Source: Crambe crambe
Lineage: Eukaryota > Porifera > Demospongiae > Poecilosclerida > Crambeidae
Direction of reading: 5' to 3'
NCBI GenBank assembly: GCA_963924555.1
Contig: OZ004597.1
Span: forward strand, 2,064,404-2,128,403
Length of the DNA: 64,000 bases
In this document: one piece after another, positions 1 through 11,718 of the stretch
How positions within the stretch are numbered: position 1 is the first letter of the stretch
How the letters are laid out: each line of letters begins with the position of its first letter
Made by a program: the position numbers and the translations under genes
Notes under the pieces: generated by a model
The model's input: the letters and a program-made list of their open reading frames with translations, nothing else
Databases searched by the model: none
Told to the model about the DNA's origin: nothing

Positions 1-143
1 TGATGGATGTGATTGGTGAGAGTCTGCATGGCTCCAGGCTGAATCAGTTGCTGGAGGCTAAGTTTGTGCCTTGGCTTGGTGGGGCTAGGCAGGTAGTCAA
101 GTTGGAGTTTCTGAGCTCTGTCAATAGTAAATTAATACAGTAG
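1..143 (+). CDS. 3' end of an unidentified gene, partial at the left edge
   Basis: A reading frame is open from the window edge (codons in register with position 3) for about 46 codons and stops with TAG at 141-143. The peptide is protein-like in composition, with a WLGG turn and leucine-rich helical stretches, and ends SVNSKLIQ. I do not recognise the family. The gene would enter from the left and converge on the minus-strand SH3/RhoGAP-like gene that ends at 568. It could also be a chance open frame, because only one short segment is visible. Confidence 0.35.
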   Translation, partial: MDVIGESLHGSRLNQLLEAKFVPWLGGARQVVKLEFLSSVNSKLIQ

Positions 144-567
144 AGTGAGGATAACAGGCAGCAGTACAGTGGCTGGTTAAGTCCAAATAGCTTACCTGTT
201 CCAAGTAGCATGAATAGCAGTTCGGTTTCTTGTAGAGAATGCTCTTAAGATTAGTTTAATCAGTCTTACAAGACTCTTGAACTTCCCTGGATTTATCTTA
301 ATAAAAAATGCCAGCTGTTTGTCGATCTTGAAGCTACAATGTTTACCTACCTCTTTAGGATCCATGATAAAATAACTGCATGTAATGCTGATGGGAGGGG
401 CTGAACTATAGTCATTATGCGCATGGGCACAAAGCGTGAATATAATTAAGAAGCGCGCGCGCTACAAAAAAATTCACCAAGATCAAGAATCAAAATAATT
501 ATGCAAATCCAGCTCAGTAAGATAAAATCACATTTTTGCCAAAAAATGAAATAAAATAGAGATCCTT
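144..567. other. Short spacer between convergent gene ends
   Basis: About 420 bp separates the putative plus-strand stop at 143 from the minus-strand stop at 568. I see no coding segment in it. It is AT-rich, holds a short alternating GC run (about 452-462) and one GCGCATG motif near 419-425. Polyadenylation signals for both flanking genes would be expected here, but none can be assigned with confidence. Confidence 0.4.
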
Positions 568-3500
568 TTATGTGATGACAAATTCACAAGTGCTGATGAG
601 GTATGCTAGCAAAGGTTGTGACTGGCTTGATGGCACGTTCTCAAACAAAGCAGGACTGAACACTCTGTCTATGTCCTCAACTCCAGTGTGGTTCTTGTCT
701 GAATATTTCAAAATCTAAGGGGAGCAATGGGATGGGTGAAAGTGTAGAAAATGTATGAGAAGATTTAAGAACCTCCAATAAAGGACCCTTTATTTGAGAA
801 GTTGATATAGTAGAAATAAACCTCTCTATACAAAGGATAACCTTTAAGGACAACATCTCTACAGGGGTGTCCTCTGTGTGTCCTTTATTTTAGACCCTCC
901 ACTGTAACCCTAAGTATAGAGTGATAGCCTCTGCCAGAATATAGTTCTTTACCTTGCCAAACAAGCGTAGGAGTTTTCGAAGCAGTTCCCTGTAGTCAGG
1001 CGAGAGTTTTTCCAGTTCTCCCCCCAACACTGTGATGGGGTCGGCACTCTGCATTGAGTCACAGAGCTGCTGAGCCAGATCGTGAGTGACCAGGCATCCC
1101 AGGTGGGACTTGTCAAACAGGGACAACAAGACCCCAACCACAGAGGGTGCTTCTTCAAGAGAGTTCAAATCCACATCCTGAAAATCCAAACAATTTGTAA
1201 AAGGTCAAAGTACTGCATATGTCACTAATAATCTTATAGTCCACACAAAATTACCTCAGCATTGTTGATGGCATCCAGTAGTCTCTTAATGAGGACACGA
1301 TTTCCACTAGTTGAAGATATCAATTTATCCTCTCGTACCAGTTTGTCAGAGGACAAGTAAGAAATGCACTTGATGGCTGTCTTGTATGACAAGGAATAAC
1401 AGTTACTACTTTCCCTACTGTCTGTGGGTTTCTTCCCAGGCCTCGTTCCCTTGGCAACAGCCGTAACTCCCGAGAGGTTGGATACCGAGGTGGAGACCTC
1501 TTGGCGGACCCCAAATGAGTTGGGATTGTCAGGGGAAGCTGTCCTGGACACAGGAGCACTGGAGCAAAGAGGTCGCTCCGAGACCTCCAACTGTGCCTGC
1601 ATCATCTGGATAGCCTTGGGTTTGGCTGCAAGAGGAGGCTTGGTAACCCCTTCAGTTGGGTTCTTCTCACTTTCACCCTTAGCAGGTCTCTTCAGAGAGC
1701 GCGTTTTCTTTCTCGGAGGCGCAATGGGAGGTGGAGGTTTCGGCTTTTTCTCCAAAGGTTTAGATGACTTGGTTTCCTCCTTCTGGTTGAGTCTGTTTTC
1801 AACTGCTCCAGGAGAACTAGAAGGTATTGGAGGTGGCTTGGGCTTGTGGAAGACAGGGCGACTTAGTTTAGGTGGAGTCTGGGGTTTCTGGGGCACCTGC
1901 GGTGATGAAGATGGTATCCATTGTGGAGGAGAATGCTGTTGGGGTACACCGACAGGTTGAGGGGGAGCAGGCTGAGGCTGAGATGGTGTGTCCAGAGCTG
2001 GTGCCGTCGTTTTTTCTTGCCACTCATTATTCGGCTCCTCTTCTTCCTCATCCATTTTCTTCTTCATCTTCATCCTCTTTGATCGAGATCGAGGTGGTTT
2101 GATAGGGGGTGCTGGAGAGGAGGATGGTTTAGGTGGTTCATTGAGAGGAGCAGCAGACGGGGAGGGGTTTGATGATGGAGGGGATGGGTCTCGCTTGGTA
2201 GCAGACATGCGGACACTTCCGAGGGGACTTGGAGTCAGACATGGCCTATCCTCCATGGCATTTACAGGTGGAGAAGACACTGTAATAGGCACGGAAGCAG
2301 GCCTTAAATTAATTTCTTCCTTTTCTTCTTCCTCTTCCTCCTCCTCCTCCTCATCATCATCCTCATCTTTCATCAACTCCGCAGGCAACTCACTCCGAGG
2401 AATAGTGGCATAGTCCCTCTCCTCCCTCGGAGCTTTGGGCTTTGACGGACCTTTATTAAGTGATTGTGTACTACTGAACTCATCAAACTCCTCCAGGTTC
2501 TTCAAGAGGTCTTCCATGCTATGACTCGAGAATCTGGATGTCAGTGTTCCCTCCTCCTCGACCTTCTCCTCGTTTCTCTCCACACCGTTTCCCCTGTCCA
2601 TCTCTAAGTTCCGCTTCAAGTCCGGAGATGCTGGAGTGACAGTCATGAACACAGGAACCGATTCTTCCTCTTTTGGAGACGGAGTGGGAGGGTCAGGAGC
2701 CTTGGACTCTGTTTTTCTCTCGCTATTCGGAGTGTTACTTCCTTCGTTACTGTCTCTTCTCTTTACCATCTTGTGCATTCCATCCGCACCATACTTCTTA
2801 GCATACGGAGGAGGGGGCGGGGGAGGCCGTCTGCGCTTTGGTCTTGCCTTCACTTCATCCCCTTTCTCATCCGTAGAAGGTAGTGGAGGAGGTTTTATAT
2901 CTTCCTGAGTAGACGGTTGCTTGGCTTGGTCTGTCTGCGAGGGTCTGTTCTCCGCTATCCCTTTGGCTGCCAATCGTGGGGATGATTTAGGACGAAACAG
3001 TGCCTTAGTAGCCGGTAGACTGGGTCGAATTGCCACCATTTCTTCTTCAAGTTCCGGAAGAGTAGGTTTGTCATCTTTATGCTTGTAAGAGAGAATAGGT
3101 GAACGCTGGAAGTCATCAGTGATGGGCATGTATGAGGATGGTGGCTTCTTTTTAAATAAACTCCTTCTCTTCTTTGACTTGCCTTCGTCTTTGCCTTCTC
3201 CAAAGTCACTCGACTTCTGATTAGACTTGAACATATCAATGGCTGTGTCACTAGTCTTCCGCTCAAACTTGCCAAACAAGCTTGGTTTCTTGGTGGGACT
3301 AGGAGAACTTCCAGTGTCTGAGTTGTCAGAACCAGTGGACGAGTGCTGAGATCTCTTCTTGAAGCCGCCCGAGCTCATCTTCGAGAGAGAGTCTAAGTTC
3401 TTTGGCTCTGGGGGTCGGGGAGGAGGTTGCTGGCGCTGTGTGTCATCGGCTGGTGGGTGGGTGGAGGAAAGGGGTGGAATGTTGTAGAGGCACAGAAGGG

Positions 3501-6500
3501 AGAAGGAAGAAAGACAAGAGTAAGAGGGTAGCCAAAGCTCTAGCTGATACTCCTACAACTCACCAGGAACGAGATCATTGTGATTTTCTTCCCCGATTCT
3601 TCCTTGTTGATATCGCTTCAAGAGTTTCTTTTTTTCCTCTTTGGTCTTTGGGATCTGTATGATCTCCACAAAGCTCGCCGGAAAAACTCCCACTTTCCCA
3701 TCTATTCGGCCTGTCCACCATCCATCACCACCTTTCTCTATAATCTAAGAAACATACACACAAAAGAATAAATTTATATTCAAAATAATGCTCACCATCA
3801 TCACAACAAACCTCAATCAAGTCCCCTTCATCGAATTCTAGATTTTCTTCTTCTCCAGGTTCAGTTAGAGCTTCGTAATCGTAAATAGCCACAGCTGCTG
3901 GACTGCAAAGACACAAAGCAATTAATATCCAGGGTTCTACCCACTATACTGTTAGGTGGTTGCTCACCTTGGGACACGGGACCAATCAGCACTCTCTATT
4001 CGCATCCGATTCTTCCTGCGTTGGTCTCTGCGAAACTCGGAGAGTTCCTCCTCCCCTGGTTCGTGAACGTTGAACATGAAGTAGGGGACAGGGTTATTAG
4101 GAGTCACCAAGGTGTTATCGGCCAAGACGTCATCCCCCTACACAGCATAAAGGTTTAAATGGAATGGAAAATTGTAACTAAGGACAATAGACTCACTCTG
4201 AAGCGCAGCTGTATACTATTCAGGGTGATTCCTGTCCGATCACTCAAAGTCCTTCGAATATCGAGCACCTTTGTGGAAGGGAAAGCCTTCAACGTAATCT
4301 CCGCACCCTTGTTCATCTGGATTAAAGAAGAGCAGAACAAGACAGAGTATGATACTAAAGAAAGGGGAGGGGATTGGAGGGAGGGGGAGGAGTTTAAATT
4401 CTTAGGTAGATACAACATATTAATAGCATAATTCAATCAGCTAATTGAAAACTCCCAAAGGGAGAGCAGCTAGTAAATTTTCCAGTAAATTCTCTAGTAA
4501 ATTTAGAGTCAATTATGAAACAGCTACACATGAAATGTGGTTTTCAATTTCTGCCACATTTAGATACCTCCATATTCAAATGCAAGTTATTATACATACG
4601 CTATCTTATAACAATTATTGCATTTCATGATGCAAATTGAAACATTTTCCCTCAAAGCATTCCACGACGTGGACCCATGCTCGTTCTAATGTGCCACCCC
4701 GCACAGCCCACATGTACAAGCATTTCACAAACCTACTCACCAGTGACTTGGTGATGCTGTCCACCGCCACGCTCGTGCAGATCATGACACAAATCTCAAA
4801 GTCCTGGATTGGAAAATTGACAAATTACCTTTACCATAACAATGATACAAAAAGGTTACATTCCATATCTGTTGGGGGGACAAAATTCCCTTTCCTAGTC
4901 TTCAAAATCTGCTGTGTGAATTCATACCTACCTGAGGAAGAGGGGGTGGGTTCTTTACGGGGGGAGTTGGTGGCTCTTTCCTTGGCTCCTTCCTCTTGTT
5001 GGTGACCGGACTGTTCTTGGGAGAGGGCCCCACACCGGGCCCGAACACGTCAAGGTTATGCAGATCTATGTTGCGCTGGAGTGACATCTGCTGGCTCTCA
5101 CGAATGTTCACAGACCTGCAGGCACATAGAGCAAAGTATTGACTAACTATAGAATTAAACCTGATGAGGTGGCATTCTATATTTGGAACCGAGTGCTTAT
5201 CTACAATAACTGCCAAATAAGAAACAATAGCCGGAACAAACAAAGAAAAAAGTTGCCTGCATAAACACACATGGAGGGATCACTCAGTCTATCATAGACT
5301 AAAAGTCCCTTGAATGTGATTAATCACAGATACAGCAAACCCTAAGGCTTGAAAGGAAAAAGAAAGCTTGTTTAGAAGCATTAGGCAGTGTGGATGTTAG
5401 ACTTGATGTTGTTTGGGAATCTAGTGAGCCATGTACAAAGAATAACTATTGATCTAGAACATCGAAACTGCTTGAAATGGTTTGTGCGTGAATAATGAAC
5501 TGGTCCTGGTACCAGTAGAGGTTTTGATTTGGGTATAAAAGTCGCACAATAAGGTCATAAGGTCATTCCAGCATCTTTTAAAATGGGTGGAGCCCCTCCC
5601 TCCCTCCCCCCTCCTGATGAATCACAGTCACCTTTTCTGACACTGTTCGACCATGACCTCCAGAGCACTCATGAGTGCCGGGGCTTGCGTGGAGACCAGT
5701 CGGAGGGAGGCAGTGTCTTCTGTCTTGGACTGCTCCCCATATAACAGCACATTGTCAATCAACATGCAGCAAAAAGAATGAACCTAAAACAAACGAAAAC
5801 ATCGAATTTTCACATCAAGAGCAAAGTTCATGCTTACATTATTGGCATTCTAACTTTTATTGGTAATTTAATTGGCAAATGTAATGTTTACACCTACAAG
5901 CATGTACAAGCATGTAGAGGTACATGAATTCACAGTAAGGATCCACCAAGGTACAGTAAGAAGAGGTTGAGTGCAAAGTGAAGCACTACTCTGCCTACAG
6001 CATGAGTTAAATTCCTCAAAGTCACAAAAACTTAAGTTTAAGCAATTGAGTGCTCACACACAGGAGGTTAAAAGGTACTGCCTTGACGGTTGCCTAGGGC
6101 TATGACTCATAGTTAAGGCATCCCAACTTGCCTAGCTGCCATAATCGATCAAAGGCATCCTTACCTCTGTGAACGGAGTGAAGCTGGTTGCACTCAAAAC
6201 AAAAGAGACCAAAACCAAACAAAAACACATTTCAAAGATAGGCTTGCACGATAATTGTGGTCAAAGACTGATTGCTCTGAAGGGCTTGCATGACTGCCAT
6301 GCTGGTATGACGGCATGGTATGACCCCATCAAATCATTATACCTTATATATTGGGGTATTTGTACCTAATGGGCTTAAACACAGTGTACAAGACCTGTAT
6401 AGTAGCTGTCTTTGGTTATGATTACACTTTAGAGCCATGCCTCTACATTCCCTTGAATGCTACAAGCAAAATACTTCACGAAATTTGATCTCCACAAAAA

Positions 6501-8983
6501 TGCAGCTGATAATGGGAATGCCTTACACCTCCATGCCTTTATGTTGGACTCCCTACAATGGAATGTCTTTATGGAGTACTCCCAGGCCCAGGATTAAGGT
6601 CTGACACACTCCACTCCAGGCCCAGGATTAAGGTCTGACACACTCCACTCCAGGCCCAGGGTTAAGGTCTGACACACTCCATTCCAGGCCCAGGATTGAG
6701 GTCCAATACACTCCACTCCAGGCCCAGGATTGAGGTCTGACACACTCCACTCCAGGCCCAGGATTGAGGTCTGATACACGTCACAATATGAATGACTCAT
6801 GCTGAGCATATGTCGTGATTGAGAGAATTCAAAGATTATGATTCGAGATCTATTATTATTACCACAACCATAATCCCCAGACAACCACCATCCCCTGAGA
6901 CAATCACAATCCATAAATAACACAGGAGCCACAAATACACACATAACACTGAGTCTTCAAACAACAGGTGGGGAAAAAAATCATTTTCAAATTCCTTCAG
7001 GTCCGAACAAGCTGTTTTCACATGGTCAACAACAAAAAAAGCCGAGCTTGGCATTGGGCGTGTGGGTACCAAAGTCCCTCAAATTGGCACTGTACTAATC
7101 CGATAAAGTGGCACAAAAAAAGTAACTAGTTGTAGAGTTGCACACCCACAGATGGTGATTAATAGACTTGGCAATTTAGAAACTCCTTAACAGGACATGA
7201 ATAGGTGGATCAATTGTGGAGTTTGTTTTACTGCAGCATGTGCAGCATTCCATATCTGGTAAACAGACCAACGATGTCCATATCATAAACAGAACTACAT
7301 TGTAATAATGATAACGAAGCACTAACCAATCACGATCCCATTCACCAGATTTGGACGATCAATTTTATAAAAAAGATGATCAAGTTATTAAGATGAATGA
7401 GGTAGTTAACACTTATTTATGGGAATGGAAAACTTAGCACATGACGAATTGAGGTAGGTACTACATATACGACTGTGTGTACACTCTCCTAAAGAAAACA
7501 CAGCAGTCGAAATTGGTAATGGAGGGATGAAATGAAGACAGATGTCCATACAGGGACGGGCTATGACCCAGACTTTCTACGTGACTCGGGCTGTGACCCA
7601 GACTTTCTACGTGACACGGGCTGTGACCCAGACTTTCTACGTGACACGGGCTGTGATCCAGACTTTCTACGTGACACGGGCTGTGATCCAGACTTTCTAC
7701 GTGACACGGGCTGTGACCCAGACTTTCTATGTGACACGGGCTGTGATCCAGACTTTCTACGTGACACGGGCTATGACCCAGACTTTCTACATGACACGGG
7801 CTGTGACCCAGACTTTCTATCCACAGGATCTAAACAATGAAACTGTATGGTATGCTTGCATGCAAATACTTCCTGACTTCCCTGCCAATACAGAACACAC
7901 GCTCACAACTAAAATACCTGTGGTGGCTCTCTAAAATGGGTCATTAGTACTTAGAACAAAGAAGATTGTCACAACAAAATGTCACACATACTGTTTTATG
8001 GAAAATCAGTGGGGAATAGTAATTCTCCTCTTTTGGGTTATTTATTTTCTCCTTTTGGACCACTAAAGAGTGTTTTTTGCTGGAGTATAGTGTTATTAAA
8101 GGAATTCACAAGTGAGAGCTAGGCTCCATTGCATCTCCCGTGCACAATACATACACACATACATTTCAGCAAACAAACATACACATACTTGAGATCTCAT
8201 TGGGAATTTGGTCACAAAGAGACTGTCCACCAAGTCCAACAGGATGGACACCATTTTCGATAACACGATGGTGGGTTCCAACAAGGCTTCCTTACTTGGA
8301 GACTTCTGTCCGGCTAGATCCACCAACTGGGAAGTACTTCGGGAAAGACCGGTCACCGCCACTTTCAAAGTGTCCACCGGATTTCCATGCTGTTGAGGTT
8401 TGCTCTGTGGCTCAGCTTTTTTTGTGAGCCCTTCTTGCTGCCTCTTGAGTTCTGCACACAACTTTCTTTCTTGTTCCGTGAGCTCTGGAACAAGGTACGG
8501 ACTACTCCGCCTGGACCCTGAAGACACACCCCCAGTGGGAGAGACCCCCGATCCCCTCACACCATTCCCACTCATACTGGGCGGTTGATCAGTTCTCGAA
8601 TTCAGAGATGTTTTGTTGAGAATATCATCCAGAGAGATATCAGTTTCATCCCTGGGGGCCAAAGAGGAGTGCCAGGCATCTAGATCCTTCATCAAACTTT
8701 CCACTGCTTTCCTGGTGCTGGACAGCTTCTGTAGAGAAACAGAGTCGACTGCTCTAGTATCCTGCGCTATCTTCTTCGCAGCTATAACGAATTCCGCCAG
8801 CGTAGTGGTGGATCTGTTCTTCATGGGATCAGGTGTACCCTCCGCCAGTTTCTTCGCAGCTTGGACTATCATGGTGGTAAGTTTAACTAACTCCTCAGCT
8901 TTTCCAGAAGCGCCAATCACTTCTGTGAGCCGCTCCATCGTGCTGGAATACAGCTCTCGCTTCTCCTTTGCAGACAAGGCCAT
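568..8983 (-). CDS. SH3 and RhoGAP-like adaptor protein without the arginine finger
   Basis: Exons read by eye on the minus strand: 8189-8983, 5632-5783, 4932-5115, 4741-4803, 4197-4316, 3968-4137, 3796-3902, 3564-3736, 1255-3449, 953-1177 and 568-714; phases join cleanly. The order is an N-terminal helical region of about 265 residues, a basic proline-rich segment, a segment that may fold as a ubiquitin/RA-like domain (inferred), an SH3 domain (AIYDYEA, then GWWTGR and GVFPASFVE), and a roughly 650-residue proline-rich, acidic, low-complexity linker. Last comes a RhoGAP-like domain (SGNRVLIKRL through DRVFSPALF). The RhoGAP match is by pattern only. Where active members have the arginine-finger motif [LI]-[FY]-R-x-SG, this protein reads LISSTSG, so GTPase activation is unlikely. 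It is probably a cytoskeletal or signalling scaffold. I cannot name an orthologue. Confidence 0.72.
6585..6788. repeat. 34-bp minisatellite, six copies
   Basis: Tandem units begin at 6585, 6619, 6653, 6687, 6721 and 6755. Each starts GGCCCAGGATT and continues through GAGGTCTGACACACTCCACTCCA-like sequence, with scattered substitutions; the last copy is degraded. It lies in the first intron of the SH3/RhoGAP-like gene. Confidence 0.9.
7558..7821. repeat. 30-bp minisatellite, about nine copies
   Basis: Units start every 30 bp from 7558, each GGGCTGTGACCCAGACTTTC followed by TACGTGACAC, with only C/T and A/G changes between copies. The unit is a multiple of three and free of stops in several frames, so it produces long artificial open frames on both strands. 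There are no unique spacers, so it is not a CRISPR array. Confidence 0.92.
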
Positions 8984-9189
8984 TTTCGCACCTAAACCAT
9001 CCTAGATTCAGATCCTTCCCTCAAAACACAAACGTTCTTCTGAAGTGGCAACTTAGCCTAACCAACTGAGGAAGTTCCCGAAGGACGATTATTAATTAAA
9101 ATTATTTTTCGCTAAAAAAATTTAATGCATTGAAAAATAATTAATGATCTAGACTAGGATGACTCAGTTATAGTAACCCGCTTAAAAAT

Positions 9190-11597
9190 TTATGCCTTCA
9201 TCTCCATTTTGACACAAGTTTTGAACTCTGACCAGCCACCAATGTGTTTATGTTCTCTCATCTATTATATTCAGGAAAAGGGGAGGAGAAGGCGAAGGAG
9301 GAGGGGAAGAAAGAGGAAGAAGTTAACAAGCATGATTCTTAAGTACTGATGGATAACTCACTTTGAATCCGCGCAACTTCCAACTTTTCATCACAGCCAC
9401 AAACTCCTTATAGCTCAATTTTCCATCTCCATCAACATCGAAAATATCAAAGACGGTATCAACAACAAATTTATCAAGAGATTTTCCAATGCAGATCTTT
9501 GCAGCACGGCCAAATTCCTCCTCAGTGATAGAAGTACCAGCTATGGTAAACATTGTCATGGCAATCTCAAAATCGTCAAGATTGTTCAGCAACTGGCAGA
9601 AACAGCGAAATTGTTCGAAGGATATTCCCTAGACCAAAAAAAGATTCAATAACTTCTGTGTGATAGATGTTCAATTTCAAACATACAGTTTCTGGCTTTG
9701 TTTTTCTCTTCAATCTTGCAAAGACAGGGTCCATGTCCCAAGTGGTATGTCTCAGCAAGATTTGGGCAAAGTCCTCCTCACTAATGGTCGGGGCACCACC
9801 AGCGTACTTGTTGAAGTGAGCTCAAGTCAAGGAATAAAAGACACAATAGAATTATACGCTAGCACAGGGCCATCCAGCTCTGTGTCATGCAAATGAACAT
9901 ATGAGATATCCACTATTACCACCTAGCCACCTCTAGAGAGACCAGGCGGCTTCATGCAACACCATGTAGAAGTACACTTAATGCCCTTCCACTATTCATG
10001 ACGTTAACGTCAATTCTGACTCCTTAACAATACGTAATTACATAATGAACTTGGCATGCCAAAGGATATCTCAATCTCTAGGACTTCTGTTTGCAGATTT
10101 TCAATAAACCTGTGATGAGTACATACTGTGAAGGACAGGATGTTGAAGATACATTTGTTTTTATTATAACAACAAAGTGTTTTTTTCCTCTTCCATCTAC
10201 AGCTTCAGTTGGAGTCATGGAATGCATATTGTATTGCTTGGTATTAATAGGGTTGTGCTCATTCACTTAGGTATTCATTGGGGAGCTAATTGGGAGGGTT
10301 ATACTCAATCACTGAACTATCAATGAATTGTGTGTCAGTCACATACTGGTAAAAGTCCTTTGAGTATAGATTTTGGTTGCCACGTTGACCAAAAAGGTGG
10401 ATAGTCAGGGTGCTCTGTTTTAACCGTTGCTGAATGAGCTGGGGGAGTAGCAATATAATATAGAAAGGTAAGTAAGAGGGTGCGGTAAAAAAAAACTAAC
10501 TCACAGCATTTTCTCTTTGCTTTGTGACTGCCTCATGCACCTGTAGAAAACAATTTTGCTACTTTTCACTATGCAAGTACCAAAATAGAGACATGTATAC
10601 TACTTAGTTACCTTGCAAAACTCCTTTTCATCCACAAAATCGTTGCCATCAGCATCGATCATCTTGAAAGCTATTTTAAACTGGCGTGTTGTTTCTGTCC
10701 ACAATGTACAGGGAAATGATGTAAAACTGGATGTATTTCACACCCTGACACCAAAATAGTGTTTCAGTATTCAGTGGAATCCCTACCCTTGGGACCATTT
10801 TGAGTGTCTAATTAAAGGGGCAGTCTCATCTTGAAATGTGGTCTGAGGGTGTACTTGGATAATGAGAAGAGGCAACTTACTAACTAATGCGGTCAGCAGG
10901 AACAAATAATCCCCATAAGTAATGATTCCTACAAAAGGAGGAAGTGATGAGGTTACAGAATGACCGGCACTATACAAATATTACACCAACCATTATTCCA
11001 CATTTCTCTGAAGAGGACCTTTGACCCCTTTGATCGTGGAAGTGCTGCCTTCAGAAGTTGACTCACTTCTTTATCACCAATGAACAGAGATTCATGTTCT
11101 GCAATACCAGAAGAAGAAACCAATTAAAATCTTCCTGGACTACAACTCCAGGCCAGTCCTAATCACATACGTCTCGGTTCATCAAGGGTAACAGATTCCA
11201 AGAAATCTCGAGGTGTCATATACGGTTCTCCCTTGTATCGAAGAGATGAAAAATCCTTGTAGCGACGCTCACGGATGGACACTTTCTTCTTCTCTGCTTC
11301 ACCTGATTCTTTCTTCCCACGACCCTCATAAGCATTCAACTGAAGCGGATTTCTGATCTTATGGAGAGAACTCTGGCTTGGAGCATCTTTATTCCTTGTA
11401 TGGAAGTACCAAACAAGGCCTAGCCCAGAGGCTATTACTCCTGCTGCTGTTCCTAGGGCTGCGGATCGCCCATGGCTCCGGCCTGAAGGCTCTGGTCCTT
11501 CTAGTCCTGTTGCTGAGAGGCACCTAAAATGGGGCGATACAGGGAGTCGAGCTCGGGAGGTGAGAAAAAATGTCCTGACAACTCTAGAGGAACGCAT
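9190..11597 (-). CDS. MICU1: Mitochondrial calcium uptake protein 1 (MICU1-type EF-hand regulator)
   Basis: MICU1 sits in the mitochondrial intermembrane space and gates the calcium uniporter. The first exon (11171-11597) encodes a basic N-terminus that looks like a mitochondrial presequence, a hydrophobic segment (GVIASGLGLVWYF), a basic stretch and the family motif YMTPRDFLESVT. Later exons give a first EF-hand (loop DADGNDFVDEKEF, about 10620-10690), degenerate middle EF lobes (about 9690-10430) and a canonical EF-hand (DVDGDGKLSYKEF, about 9395-9450). The last exon, 9190-9261, adds the tail GGWSEFKTCVKMEMKA. This exon lies beyond the stop reached by reading through the previous donor, and it restores the family-like C-terminus. 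The start is 121 bp from the TMEM165 start on the other strand. MICU2/3 are less likely because of the basic region and presequence. Confidence 0.88.
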
Positions 11598-11718
11598 CCC
11601 TGTTCTCTCTGTGAACTTATATTTATCGACCTTTGAACTTATTAATGTGGCTTAGGGTTACGCCCCGCTCAATTTTGCAAGCCAAAAAAAATTGGTATCC
11701 GAAGGCGTCTTGGAATAT
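11598..11718. promoter_or_regulatory. Bidirectional promoter between MICU1 and TMEM165
   Basis: Only 121 bp separates the two start codons, so both 5' UTRs and core promoters must lie here or overlap the first exons. I see no clear TATA box. Shared regulation is inferred from the geometry alone. Confidence 0.45.

Larger units (their letters stand above)
5784..8188. other. Large first intron of the SH3/RhoGAP-like gene
   Basis: This 2.4-kb intron is the longest gap in the first 10 kb. It holds two separate minisatellites (6585-6788 and 7558-7821) and otherwise AT-rich sequence with no convincing exon. Open frames inside the minisatellites result from unit length or lack of stops in the repeat, not from selection. 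Confidence 0.6.

Noticed and set aside
1424-2908. Plus-strand ORFs of 60-180 residues opposite the proline-rich exon
   Set aside because: They are antisense shadows of the long low-complexity minus-strand coding exon and encode runs such as poly-Ser/Gly mirroring Glu/Pro runs.
7558-7821. CRISPR-like regular repeats
   Set aside because: Units are contiguous without unique spacers, and the window is eukaryotic.
7532-7934. ORFs with a DTGCDPDFLR-type 10-residue repeat
   Set aside because: Produced by a 30-bp minisatellite inside an intron, with similar open frames on both strands.
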